DNA from: Paenibacillus sp. MMS20-IR301
GTDB lineage: Bacteria; Bacillota; Bacilli; Paenibacillales; Paenibacillaceae
Reading direction: 5' to 3'
DNA: 64,000 nucleotides
Assembly: GCF_032302195.1 (NCBI RefSeq)
Contig: NZ_CP135275.1
Span: 3,472,001 to 3,536,000 of the forward strand
The notes beneath the pieces are model-generated. The model was not told the origin of the DNA, ran no database searches, and was given only the letters and a program-made list of their open reading frames with translations. A program made the translations under genes and the position numbers. Below are positions 16,917-25,957 of the stretch, one piece after another; position 1 is the first letter of the stretch; every line of letters begins with the position of its first letter.

Positions 16917-19900
16917 TTAGGAAGCCTTGTTCTCCAGCATACGGTAGATGATTACCGCTGCCTGAGCACGGTTTGCAATGCCTTTAGGAGCAAATTTCTG
17001 AGCATCTACACCATTTACGATTCCGAGCTTAGTCAATTGCGCGATCGGCTGCTGTGCATAAGATGCAATCTTCGCCTTGTCTGTAAAGACATTCAGAGCC
17101 GAAGTATCTACAGTCTGCAGCTGATCCTTAAGGGCGTTAGCGATCATAATCGCCATTTCTTCACGGGTAATCTCCCGGCCCGGTTCAAATTTACCGTTGC
17201 CCGTTCCTTTTACCAGACCCGCATTAACCGCAGCAGCGATAGTATCCGTGTACCAGACACCTTGTTTCACATCGCTGAAGTTAGTTGTAGCCGCAGTATT
17301 GGTCAAATCAAGTGAACGAACGAGCATTGTTACGAATTCTGCGCGGGTAACACTCTTCACTGGCGCGAAGTTTGTACCATCAATCCCTTTTACAATACCT
17401 TTAGCTGCAAGTGCATTGATAGCTTCCTGCGCCCAAGCTACTTTAGCCAGATCTTTGAATACAGCAGCAGGTGCAGCTGTAGGTACAGGAGCTGGTGTAG
17501 CTGCCGGTGCCGGAGTAGCGGATGCTGCCGGGCTTGGTGAAGCTGTTGGTGTTGCAGAAGGCTTAGGTGTTGCCGGAGTAGTGGAGCCTAGGCTTGAACC
17601 CGGATCTTTATCCACGTTAGTAATGCGGCCTTCGATTGGAGCTGTAATAGCGCCGCCTTTGAATTTCTTCACAATGTAGTCATAGAATACATCCAGATCG
17701 ATTGGTCCGGCCAGCGACTTGCTTGCCAGAGGCAATACTTTATAATTGTCGCCGCCTGCAGCCATGAAGTTGTTGACTACAGCTGTATAGCTCTTGTTCA
17801 TTTCGATTGGTGTTCCGTCTGTTTTGGTCAGGTTTGCTACACGGCTGGCAACCGGCAGATACATATTAGCTGTGTATTTCAGACCGGAAATTTGCAGCGT
17901 CTTGATATCTGCAGTTCCGTCAGCTTTAACCGCCCATTGCTGTTGCAGCAGGGTTTTAATCTGTTCACCGGTAAGCGTCAGCTTCACCAGCGTATTGCCG
18001 AATGGCTGAATTTTGGCCAGATCACCAAAGGATACATTGCCTTTTGGAAGATCGGCACGGATACCGCCCGGATTCATGAAGGCGAAATCCGCAGGACCGG
18101 CAGCTCCGTCTTTGAAATCAGCCTGACGCATAGCATCAGCAATCAGGTTACCCAGAGGAGCTTCCTTCAGGTACACATCTGTACGGGTAACTGTTCCATC
18201 TGTAGTACCTACAGGTCTGGACAGCTCAGGATGCAGGGCAAGATAATGATCAACAAGTGCTTTTGTTTCAGCATCCTCTTTAACATTTTCCTGGAAAGTA
18301 GTGATTACTTCAGCAGATTTGCTCTTCACTTTGCCAGTCTCCGGATCGATAACCAAACGGATATCCTCATAGGCTGTACCATAAGAATAAGCTTGAACTA
18401 CCAGCTTGCCATTCACAATATCATTAGCAAATGCGTGGTTGTCACCGGCTACGATTACGTCCACTGGAGAATTGGCAGGAAGGGCATTGGCCAAATCTAC
18501 AGCTTCACCTGTTGATACATTTTTCTTCGTTGCCGCATCAACCTTCGTGGTTGCCGGATCATGGGCAAGAACAATGATTGTGTTAACACCTTTGCTTTTC
18601 AGTTCTGCAGCATACTTCTCGATTGCTGCAACTTCTTCTTCAGCGCTCAGGAATTTCACGCCTGCTGTTCCGGCCGGGGATACCTTGCTAGGAGTTGCCT
18701 TGGTAACTACCCCGATGAACCCGATCTTAACGCCGCCGATTTCTTTGATTGTGTAAGGCTTGATCAGCGGTTCACCAGTCTTGATGTCGATTGCATTCGC
18801 ATTGATGTAATCAAAGTTCATAGGTGCATGGACAATGTTTTTGTTAACAGGGTCAACACCGCCAAAAATTTGTGCTTTGAGTGCTTCAACACCCTGGTCG
18901 AATTCGTGGTTACCCAAAGTTCCCACATCGAATTTCATCATATTCAGCCATTCAAGCGTCGGTTTGTCGCGTTCCATGGAGGATACCGGAGCAGAAGCAC
19001 CGACAGAGTCCCCGTTATGAACAAGCAGGGTATTATCGTATTTCGCACGGGCGTTCTTCAAGTAGGTTGCCAGAATTGCAGCAGTACCTACAGGCTTGCT
19101 CTCGGTACCAACGGTTACAAAGGAGGTTGTATCCAGTTGTCCGTGAAGGTCGTTGATGCCCAGCAAGTGGACTTTCACGCTTCCGCTCAAGTCAATATTG
19201 TAAATTTCAAACCCTTTGCTGTCCTGCTTACCTGTATCGGTAATATTCTCATGCTTAGGCAGTACGTTCTTCGCTCTTGGGGACGAAGGGAATGTCAGGT
19301 TAACATCGCCTTTGATTGAAGCAAGCGACCAGTTGTTATCTGCCGGCTGATTAACGGTCCCCGCTTCCACGATATAATCCATCAGCACCTGGCGGTTCTC
19401 TTCAAGAGTATCAAGAACCATAGTGACGCCTTCGAGTCCAGCCTTGACACCCGGGAAGTTCCCGCCGCCGCTGGCACGGTAGTTATTCGTAACCACGATG
19501 AATTCATCATTCAAGTTAAGCGGGTGGTTATTATAAGTGATCGAAGTAACACGCTCGGAATTCAAGTTGTTAGGTGTGCCGTCAACATTGTATCTGGCAT
19601 CCTTCGTTACATCAATCGTATATTCAATACCGTCAATGACATCGAAATTAAATACGGAGAATTTAGAGTTAAGCAGTTCCTGTGTATCCGTAACCGCCGG
19701 ATTGATCTTATTGAATGCACCTGCACTCATCTCTACCCACTCTTTTACTGTGGAGCCTTTGATCTTGATAGCCTTAAGTGTATTGTCATACAGGTACAGG
19801 TCGCTGGCACTGCGGATCGTCAGGTCGCCTGCGTCAATCTCTGTATATTCATCAGGGCCGTTGCGTCCAGCCTTGAACGGTGCGCCAACACTCAGAATCG

Positions 19901-21314
19901 GCAGCCCTTTGTACTCAGCGAGAGCCGGGTCTGTATTAATCCGGTTCTCTACATAACTCTTCTGGGCATAGGTTACGATCTGAACGGTCGGATCATCCTG
20001 CACCATTGCGAAGAAGCTGTTCATCGGTACATTCGTTTTGCCCAGTGGTGTATTAACATAATTAATCGTAGCAGCGTGAGCTGCGCTTACAGCAGCATCC
20101 ACTGCTGCATCCGGTTCAACATTAGCGATATTAACTTTAGTTCCTTTAGCATCAACTTCTGTTTTGTAGATCGAACTGGTCGAGGACTGGGAATTTGTCT
20201 TATCAACCATCCAGCCGCCGTCGCCGTCCGAAACGATCGCCAGGTCAATCAGACCCAGGTTGGCACCGCCGAAGCCGGCTTGAACTGCTGGAACATTATT
20301 AATCTGGCCCTTGTCATTATCAATGCCCGGCAGTGCAGCTTTGCCGTCAGCAGTCTTGAATGATGCATCCAAAGCGCTCAGACTCGCCGCCGGGAATACT
20401 TTGTGGGTGTGGGAGAAAGTAATGGCATCGATTCCAGGAACTTTGCTGAGCTGGCTGATGTCATTCTCAGCATTCCGCCCGGTTGCCGTAGCGTCATATC
20501 CGGTATGTGCCATAGCTACGATAATGTCCGCACCTGCATCTTTCATCTGAGGAATGAATTCGGCGGCTGTTTCGGAGATATCCTTAGCGATGACTTTTCC
20601 TTCAAGATTAGCTTTGTCCCAATCCATGATCTGCGGAGTTACGAGACCAATCAGACCTACATTAATGGTATGTTCAACATTATTGCTGTCTAACACTTTC
20701 TTTTTTATGATTGTGTATGGCTGGAAGTAGTTAACATCGTTGGTGTCATCATCATCATGATCATCGACATACACGTTTGCATTAATGAAAGGGATGCTAG
20801 TGTGCTTATAGGTAGCCGAAGTAGCGGAAGTGATGCTTTCCAGATAAGGCAGCCCGTAGTTGAATTCATGATTGCCGAAGGTTCCTGCATCATACTTCAT
20901 CGTGTTCATCGCATCAATCATCGGATGAATTTGATCGAGTTCCCCTGCCGGATTTTTCTGTAGTGACATATATGTTCCCAGCGGAGTTCCCTGAATCAGG
21001 TCACCATTGTCGAGCAGAAGGTTGTTTATCCCTTTGTCCTCTGCACGGGCATTCTTCACCAATGTTGCAGTCCGGTCCAGTCCCACTGTCAATGATTCTT
21101 TGTCCTTGAAGTAGTCCCAGCCCATTACGTTGGTATGTACATCTGTAGTACTCATTAGCCGCAGGTTGATTGCACCCGGTGCTGGTGCAGGATCAGCTTT
21201 AGCCGTTCCGCCTCCCAGCACTGAACCAACAGCGGCTCCGCCTAATACCTGTGCCGTAACGACAGCGGTAGCTAGGGCTGAAGCGATCGGTTTGTTCCAA
21301 CGCTTTTGTCTCAT
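16917..21314 (-). CDS. yfkN: SLH-anchored multifunctional nucleotide phosphoesterase (YfkN-like)
   Basis: Surface enzyme of 1465 aa that in the B. subtilis homologue acts as 2',3'-cyclic nucleotide phosphodiesterase, 2'(3')-nucleotidase and 5'-nucleotidase, releasing phosphate from extracellular nucleotides. Order: signal peptide (1-41), CpdB-like metallophosphatase (TTDVHTNVMG, DNGDLIQGTP, GNHEFNYG), its C-terminal substrate domain, a second UshA-like metallophosphatase from about 705 (GINDLHGQL, HNGDSVGAS, GNHEFDQG), its substrate domain (NPGGIRADL, MAAGGDNY), a Pro/Ala/Thr linker (about 1225-1280) and three SLH domains to the end. B. subtilis YfkN ends in a sortase signal; here SLH domains replace it. 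Monocistronic. Confidence 0.95.
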   Translation of the reverse strand: MRQKRWNKPIASALATAVVTAQVLGGAAVGSVLGGGTAKADPAPAPGAINLRLMSTTDVHTNVMGWDYFKDKESLTVGLDRTATLVKNARAEDKGINNLLLDNGDLIQGTPLGTYMSLQKNPAGELDQIHPMIDAMNTMKYDAGTFGNHEFNYGLPYLESITSATSATYKHTSIPFINANVYVDDHDDDDTNDVNYFQPYTIIKKKVLDSNNVEHTINVGLIGLVTPQIMDWDKANLEGKVIAKDISETAAEFIPQMKDAGADIIVAMAHTGYDATATGRNAENDISQLSKVPGIDAITFSHTHKVFPAASLSALDASFKTADGKAALPGIDNDKGQINNVPAVQAGFGGANLGLIDLAIVSDGDGGWMVDKTNSQSSTSSIYKTEVDAKGTKVNIANVEPDAAVDAAVSAAHAATINYVNTPLGKTNVPMNSFFAMVQDDPTVQIVTYAQKSYVENRINTDPALAEYKGLPILSVGAPFKAGRNGPDEYTEIDAGDLTIRSASDLYLYDNTLKAIKIKGSTVKEWVEMSAGAFNKINPAVTDTQELLNSKFSVFNFDVIDGIEYTIDVTKDARYNVDGTPNNLNSERVTSITYNNHPLNLNDEFIVVTNNYRASGGGNFPGVKAGLEGVTMVLDTLEENRQVLMDYIVEAGTVNQPADNNWSLASIKGDVNLTFPSSPRAKNVLPKHENITDTGKQDSKGFEIYNIDLSGSVKVHLLGINDLHGQLDTTSFVTVGTESKPVGTAAILATYLKNARAKYDNTLLVHNGDSVGASAPVSSMERDKPTLEWLNMMKFDVGTLGNHEFDQGVEALKAQIFGGVDPVNKNIVHAPMNFDYINANAIDIKTGEPLIKPYTIKEIGGVKIGFIGVVTKATPSKVSPAGTAGVKFLSAEEEVAAIEKYAAELKSKGVNTIIVLAHDPATTKVDAATKKNVSTGEAVDLANALPANSPVDVIVAGDNHAFANDIVNGKLVVQAYSYGTAYEDIRLVIDPETGKVKSKSAEVITTFQENVKEDAETKALVDHYLALHPELSRPVGTTDGTVTRTDVYLKEAPLGNLIADAMRQADFKDGAAGPADFAFMNPGGIRADLPKGNVSFGDLAKIQPFGNTLVKLTLTGEQIKTLLQQQWAVKADGTADIKTLQISGLKYTANMYLPVASRVANLTKTDGTPIEMNKSYTAVVNNFMAAGGDNYKVLPLASKSLAGPIDLDVFYDYIVKKFKGGAITAPIEGRITNVDKDPGSSLGSTTPATPKPSATPTASPSPAASATPAPAATPAPVPTAAPAAVFKDLAKVAWAQEAINALAAKGIVKGIDGTNFAPVKSVTRAEFVTMLVRSLDLTNTAATTNFSDVKQGVWYTDTIAAAVNAGLVKGTGNGKFEPGREITREEMAIMIANALKDQLQTVDTSALNVFTDKAKIASYAQQPIAQLTKLGIVNGVDAQKFAPKGIANRAQAAVIIYRMLENKAS

Positions 21315-21631
21315 AAATCGTTAACCCTCCCAGATAATCTCATTAAACTGACCGTCACAGCGTACCACAACTCTATTAGTCTATCTATCAGATTGGGTTA
21401 ACTGGATTAGCAGTTTGTGTTAATTATACACTGGATAATTAATGAATTGTAAAAAAATACTTCCGCATTTTTTTCACTCTGATTTCAGGCACTACATATT
21501 TCTTCTCAATCTGCCTAAAATATCATGTACACACCGCTGATGTAATCCCTTTTGTGGCCTCCTGCTGTTTGCCGTCAAGACATCCTTTTACATTATTTTT
21601 ATACCGCCAAAATATTTACACAGGAAAAATA
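21315..21631. other. Upstream region of the SLH phosphoesterase
   Basis: On the minus strand TATAAT (21424-21429) with TTACAA (21448-21453) 18 bp upstream could be the promoter, giving a leader of about 100 nt. The rest is AT-rich and I see no gene or other signal in it. Confidence 0.4.
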
Positions 21632-21690
21632 TAAAAAACGCCTATCTATTACCCTCCCTTTACCGGGGACGATGATAGATAAGCGTTATT
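21632..21690 (-). terminator. Terminator of mqnC
   Basis: AACGCTTATCTATC and GATAGGCGTTTTTT style arms (21637-21650 and 21674-21687) flank a 23-nt loop; T run on the minus strand. Confidence 0.8.
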
Positions 21691-21743
21691 TGTGCTGCTA
21701 AAGAGTACAGGGGCTGACACTTAACCGGGCGCCGCCCTGCCCT

Positions 21744-22880
21744 CTAGTTCTGCATGATGAAATCATTATCAATCTTGGCGCTGGCGTCCTCGAACGTGCG
21801 CAGGATGTCGTAGCGCGTGTTGCGCTGTGCCGGAATCTTCCCGGCTTCGCGGATCAGCTGGGTGATCGACTCGATGTTGACCTTGTAGGTAGCGCCTGCC
21901 GAGGAAACTACGTTCTCCTCAATCATCGTGCTGCCAAAGTCATTACAGCCGTATTGCAGGGACAGCTTGCCGACCTCCGGCCCCATTGTAACCCAAGAGG
22001 ACTGGAAGTTCTTGATGTTATCCAGCACGAGGCGGCTGATGGCTACGGTCTTCAGATACTCTTCCGGAGTCTGGCGGTCCAGCTTCAGGTTCGTATTATC
22101 CGGCTGGAAGGTCCAGGAGATAAAGGCCAGGAAGCCTTCAGAATCATATTTGTTCGCAATGCATTCATCCTGGGCTTCACGGACACGCAGCAGATGCAGC
22201 GCCCGCTCTTCCATACTCTCGCCGAGGCCGATTACCATGGTGGCTGTAGTATTCATACCGATACGGTGCGCGGTCTGCATCACATCCATCCATTCACGCC
22301 ACGAGCCTTTAAGCCGGCTAATCTTCCGGCGTGTACGGTCGTCAAGAATCTCAGCTCCCCCGCCCGGCAGGGAGTCAAGGCCGGCGGCATGAATCTCACG
22401 CATTACCTGCTCCAGCGGCAGGCCGGATACCTCGACCATCTTCATAATCTCTGCCGGTGAGAAGGAGTGCATCGTAATCTCAGGGAAGCGCTGCTTAATG
22501 CCGCGCAGGATATCCGTATAGTAGCTGAACGGCAAATTCGGATTCGTTCCGCCCTGCATCAGAATCTCTGTCCCGTTCACACTGATCGTCTCGGCAATCT
22601 TCTGATAGATCGTATCGTCAGGAAGCACATAACCTTCCTCCGAGCCGGGTCTGCGGTAAAATGCACAGAAGCGGCAGTATACATCACAAACATTAGTGTA
22701 GTTAATATTGCGGCCGATCACGAATGTGGCCAGCGGGTCCGGATGCCAGCGCTTCATAATAATATCTGCGGCAGCGCCCATTTTCTCAATTTCATTGCTC
22801 TCGAATAATGTGATCGTGTCTTCTAATTGCAGACGTTCACCCTTAAGTGTCTTATCCAGAATAAGATCAATCGCACTCAC
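21744..22880 (-). CDS. mqnC: Cyclic dehypoxanthine futalosine synthase
   Basis: Radical SAM enzyme of the futalosine route to menaquinone, cyclising dehypoxanthine futalosine. The 378-aa protein carries the cluster motif CDVYCRFC (CX3CX2C), an N-terminal LEDTITLFESN region, and family signatures MQGGTNPNLP, HSFSPAEI, DSLPGGGAEI and SWTFQPDNT. The start is GTG at 22880 with AGAGGAGG upstream. No other mqn gene is in the window, so the pathway genes must be scattered. The presence of this enzyme predicts futalosine-type menaquinone synthesis rather than, or beside, the MenFDHC route. Confidence 0.95.
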   Translation of the reverse strand: MSAIDLILDKTLKGERLQLEDTITLFESNEIEKMGAAADIIMKRWHPDPLATFVIGRNINYTNVCDVYCRFCAFYRRPGSEEGYVLPDDTIYQKIAETISVNGTEILMQGGTNPNLPFSYYTDILRGIKQRFPEITMHSFSPAEIMKMVEVSGLPLEQVMREIHAAGLDSLPGGGAEILDDRTRRKISRLKGSWREWMDVMQTAHRIGMNTTATMVIGLGESMEERALHLLRVREAQDECIANKYDSEGFLAFISWTFQPDNTNLKLDRQTPEEYLKTVAISRLVLDNIKNFQSSWVTMGPEVGKLSLQYGCNDFGSTMIEENVVSSAGATYKVNIESITQLIREAGKIPAQRNTRYDILRTFEDASAKIDNDFIMQN

Positions 22881-22995
22881 TGTTCGCGGCCTCCTCTTAA
22901 TTCTATGAAGTATAGTCAGATGAATTTAAATTTTAATATAAACAAACCCGTTCCCCCATCGTATCACAATTGGGTGAGCTTGAAAAACCTTTCGC

Positions 22996-23028
22996 AAAGA
23001 AAACAGCAGCACCTTGTTGGCGCTGCCG
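22996..23028 (-). terminator. Terminator of metI
   Basis: GGCAGCGCC-AACAA-GGTGCTGCT with TTTTCTTT following on the minus strand, about 45 bp past the metI stop. Confidence 0.8.
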
Positions 23029-23072
23029 TTCATTATTATGCTCTCCTCTTGAAATTCCTGTCCGGCAAGCGC

Positions 23073-24239
23073 CTACTCCAGCTCCACCCGCGCCGCCTCA
23101 AGCGCCTGTGCAAGATCATTAATCAGATCATCTACATGCTCGATCCCGACAGAGAAACGCAGCAGACGGTCATCGACGCCAACGGCATCGCGGATCTCCA
23201 CCGGAATATCGGCATGGGTCTGCACAGCCGGATAAGTCATAAGCGACTCGACACCGCCCAGGCTCTCGGCAAAAGCAATCAGGCGGATATGGCGGAGCAG
23301 CGGCTCCACATATCTGGCATCCTTAACTTTGAAGGAGAAGATTCCGGTGTTGCCGGAGGATTGGCGGTTCTGGATTTCATACCCCGGATGATCGGGCAGG
23401 CCCGGGTGGAACACCTCGGCAACCGCCGGATGCTCCAGCAGATACCGGGCAATAGCCAGTGCATTGCTCTCATGCCGCTCCATGCGCAGGGCAAGTGTCT
23501 TCATGCCCTTCATCAGCTGGTAGCTGTCATTTGGTGCAAGTACAGCGCCCAGCGAGTTATGCAGGATAGCCATTTCTGCTGACAGCTCCGCGCCTTTGGT
23601 CACAATAAGTCCGGCAAGCACGTCATTATGTCCGCCCAGATATTTGGTCGCACTATGTACGATAATGTCTGCCCCAAGCTCAATCGGACGCTGGAAGAAC
23701 GGGGTTAGCAGCGTGTTGTCGACAATAGTCAGCAGCCCGTGCGTGCGGGCCCATGTACACACCGCTTCGACATCTGTAATCATCATCAGCGGATTGGTCG
23801 GCGTCTCAATAAACACAGCTTTGGTGCCCGGCTGGCGGGCAGCCTCCAGGCCCTCCAGGTCATTCGTATCCACATAGGAGGCGCTGATGCCGTATTTGGA
23901 GAGAATCCGTTCAAGCAGACGGTAAGTTCCGCCGTACAGGTCCAGCGATACCACGAGATGGTCGCCTTGTCCGAACAGGGCGAATACTGTAGTCAGGGCA
24001 GCCATCCCGGAGGCACAGGCAAAGCCGGCATCGCCGGATTCCAGTGCGGCAGCCGCGTCTTCGAGTACGGTGCGGGTAGGATTTTTGGTGCGGATATAGT
24101 CAAAGCCTGTGCTCTGACCGAGTCTCGGGTGACGGAAAGCCGTCGCATTATATATCGGGTAATTAACCGCCCCCGTTGCCGGGTCCTCAAGTGAACCAAT
24201 CTGTGCCAGTCTGCTCTCAATCTTCAGTTTCTCGTCCAT
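23073..24239 (-). CDS. metI: Cystathionine gamma-synthase / O-acetylhomoserine thiolyase
   Basis: PLP enzyme of methionine synthesis, joining an activated homoserine with cysteine or sulfide. The 388-aa protein shows YPIYNATAFRHP, the cofactor region FACASGMAALTT, Asp in IVDNTLLTP, and the PLP lysine in HSATKYLGGHND. It closely resembles B. subtilis MetI. The second ATG (24239) is chosen because AGGAGG is 8 nt before it but only 2 nt before the ATG at 24245. It lies downstream of metA on the same strand, so the upstream SAM riboswitch should control it too. The 121-bp gap to metA contains the structured repeat ending at its ribosome binding site. Confidence 0.93.
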   Translation of the reverse strand: MDEKLKIESRLAQIGSLEDPATGAVNYPIYNATAFRHPRLGQSTGFDYIRTKNPTRTVLEDAAAALESGDAGFACASGMAALTTVFALFGQGDHLVVSLDLYGGTYRLLERILSKYGISASYVDTNDLEGLEAARQPGTKAVFIETPTNPLMMITDVEAVCTWARTHGLLTIVDNTLLTPFFQRPIELGADIIVHSATKYLGGHNDVLAGLIVTKGAELSAEMAILHNSLGAVLAPNDSYQLMKGMKTLALRMERHESNALAIARYLLEHPAVAEVFHPGLPDHPGYEIQNRQSSGNTGIFSFKVKDARYVEPLLRHIRLIAFAESLGGVESLMTYPAVQTHADIPVEIRDAVGVDDRLLRFSVGIEHVDDLINDLAQALEAARVELE

Positions 24240-24245
24240 TCCCAT

Positions 24246-24325
24246 TGCCTCCTAAAAGTTTGTTAGCATTTGCTTCCCTGAATTTCTTCGTACAAACTAG
24301 CTTCGGAAGCATCAGCTATGTGTAG
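24246..24325 (-). repeat. Structured leader repeat before metI
   Basis: Same element as at liaR. Minus strand: TAGCTGATGCTTCC pairs with GGAAGCAAATGCTA (11 of 14, three-base internal loop), and AGTTTGT in the loop pairs with ACAAACT after the stem, directly before TTTAGGAGG. Compared with liaR (AGTTTTG/CAAAACT) two pairs have changed on both sides and pairing is kept. Confidence 0.75.
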
Positions 24326-24360
24326 TGCGCTTTTACTTTGCTTCTATATAAATAATTGTG

Positions 24361-25278
24361 TTAAATAAACGCTCCGATATCGTAAGGTGTCTCCTGGTAT
24401 ACATAGTAATTGAGCCAGTTAGAGAATAATAAGTTGGCATGGGCGCGCCAAACGGCCGGCGGTGTACGGGTAGGATCATCTTTTGGATAATAGTGCTTCG
24501 GAATTTCAATATCCATGCCTTTGGCGATATCCCGGTCATACTCCCATTTCAAAGAGAACGGATCATATTCCGAATGCCCGGTGACAAAAATCTGCTTCCC
24601 CTCATATGCCGACACCAGATACACTCCGGCTTCTTCCGATTCGGCAAGAATCTGCAGATCCGGATGATTCTCAATATCCTCCCGGGATACATCAGTGTGG
24701 CGGGAATGCGGCACATGGAACACCTCATCGAAGCCGCGCAGCAGCTTGACATTATTATGGCTCAGCGTGTGCGGAAAAACTCCAAAGCATTTGTCCGGCA
24801 GGCTCACCTTGCGAACACCGAAATGATGATACAGTCCTGCTTGTGCCGCCCAACAGATGTGCATGGTCGAAGTTACATTCTGCTTGCTCCATTCAAAAAT
24901 AACTTTCAGCTCTTCCCAGTAGTTGACATCCTCGAACTCCATCTGTTCTACGGGAGCGCCGGTAACGATCAGGCCGTCGAACCGGCGGTGGCTGATCTCA
25001 TCGAAGGTTTTATAAAAGCTCTTCAGATGCTCTGCAGAGGTATTCTTCGAGGTATGGGAGCTGGGATGCAGCAGAACCACATCCACCTGAAGCGGCGAGT
25101 TTCCGATCAGGCGCAGCAGCTGCGTCTCGGTCGTTTCCTTGGTCGGCATCAGATTTAGAATAGCGATCCGCAGAGGACGGATATCCTGATGAAAGGCGTG
25201 GCTCTCATCCATTACAAAAATATTCTCACCGGATAATACTTCTTTGGCCGGCAGACTGTCGGGAATTTTAATTGGCAT
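24361..25278 (-). CDS. metA: Homoserine O-acetyltransferase (MetA family)
   Basis: Activates homoserine in methionine synthesis. The 305-aa MetA-type protein (not MetX) has the catalytic Cys in HICWAAQAG, and His/Glu in VTGHSEYD. Residue 111 in [10 protein letters not shown] is Glu; in this family Glu111 goes with acetyl-CoA and Gly with succinyl-CoA, so acetylation is predicted despite the usual succinyltransferase name. The ATG at 25278 ([10 protein letters not shown]) is used; the GTG at 25290 overlaps the ribosome binding site. First gene of metA-metI, with a SAM-I riboswitch upstream. Confidence 0.94.
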   Translation of the reverse strand: MPIKIPDSLPAKEVLSGENIFVMDESHAFHQDIRPLRIAILNLMPTKETTETQLLRLIGNSPLQVDVVLLHPSSHTSKNTSAEHLKSFYKTFDEISHRRFDGLIVTGAPVEQMEFEDVNYWEELKVIFEWSKQNVTSTMHICWAAQAGLYHHFGVRKVSLPDKCFGVFPHTLSHNNVKLLRGFDEVFHVPHSRHTDVSREDIENHPDLQILAESEEAGVYLVSAYEGKQIFVTGHSEYDPFSLKWEYDRDIAKGMDIEIPKHYYPKDDPTRTPPAVWRAHANLLFSNWLNYYVYQETPYDIGAFI

Positions 25279-25351
25279 TGCTGTGTCCACTCCTTAACTG
25301 AATTTAGATTCCGCCTGGGCGTGCTCTATCATGTGTGGTGAAAAGAGTACG

Positions 25352-25545
25352 AAAAAAAACCTTTCTCAGGCGAGAAAGGTCATATATCTGCAGTCATATG
25401 CGCCTCTCTCATCTGCCAGAGAACTTCCGCCGGACGTATACGTCCTGCCGAGCTTCCGCAAGATTTAGCACCGTGCGTAGATACGCCGGTTGCCGGGTTT
25501 CATCGGGCTAGTCCCTCCACCTGCTCTTGATAAGATTTAGCTGTA
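25352..25545 (-). promoter_or_regulatory. SAM-I (S-box) riboswitch of metA-metI
   Basis: Minus strand: CTTATCAAGAG at 25524-25534, then GGTGGAGGGACTAGCCC, GATGAAACCCGGCAACC and the GGTGCTAAATCTTGC segment, all conserved S-box parts. The terminator CCTTTCTC-GCCT-GAGAAAGG (25360-25379) with TTTTTTTT follows. High S-adenosylmethionine should stop transcription of metA and metI. Confidence 0.95.
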
Positions 25546-25667
25546 TTCAGTTGGGTACCACCGGTGGTTCCTCAGAACTTTTGCTTAAAATTCACTTTAA
25601 ATCATGAACCTCCTTTTCGTCAAGTCCATACAATGCTAAGGGGCCTATATTATGAAAAGAATTTCTC

Positions 25668-25696
25668 TTGAAAGAGGCATACCCCGGCGTTATACT
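25668..25696 (+). promoter_or_regulatory. Sigma-A type promoter for the corA leader
   Basis: TTGAAA (25668-25673), 17-bp spacer, TATACT (25691-25696). Predicted transcription start near 25703 would give a leader of about 255 nt before corA. Confidence 0.75.
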
Positions 25697-25744
25697 AGAC
25701 AAGTGTTTCAACCATAAACGGCGAAAAGAAGAGGTGAGAGAAGA

Positions 25745-25873
25745 ATGGAAGGCGACCCGGGCTCGCGAATAGGCACGCAGAAAGAACAACCACACAGGAT
25801 TAACATCAGCTTGCCGGCGGCGGGGGCAGTTCTTCTTCATGCTCTCCGTACGTCTTTTGGCCTTCGTCAGTGA
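25745..25873 (+). CDS. 42-aa putative leader peptide upstream of corA
   Basis: ATG with AGAGGTGAG about 7 nt upstream, 42 codons, TGA at 25871-25873. The peptide starts MEGDPGSRIGTQKEQPHR and ends in a more hydrophobic part (LPAAGAVLLHALRTSFGLRQ). The ORF overlaps the 5' arm of a large hairpin whose 3' arm begins six bases after its stop codon, as expected of a regulatory leader ORF. No known family. It may instead be only an untranslated stretch; translation has not been shown. Confidence 0.5.
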   Translation: MEGDPGSRIGTQKEQPHRINISLPAAGAVLLHALRTSFGLRQ

Positions 25874-25898
25874 TTGTACCGCCGGCCAAGCTGATTTT
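25813..25898 (+). promoter_or_regulatory. Possible attenuator in the corA leader
   Basis: GCCGGCGG (25813-25820) pairs perfectly with CCGCCGGC (25879-25886), and a TTTTTT run lies at 25895-25900 after AAGCTGA. The loop is long (58 nt). A second hairpin, TCCCTG/CAGGGA (25922-25940), ends just before the corA ribosome binding site. Confidence 0.5.
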
Positions 25899-25957
25899 TT
25901 CCCTGTGCTTTAATTAGCATATCCCTGGAGAAGACAGGGACAGAAGGAGTGAATCAG

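Noticed and set aside
25592..25840. Minus-strand 82-aa ORF upstream of metA
   Set aside because: No ribosome binding site; crosses the corA promoter and leader and has no recognisable domain.
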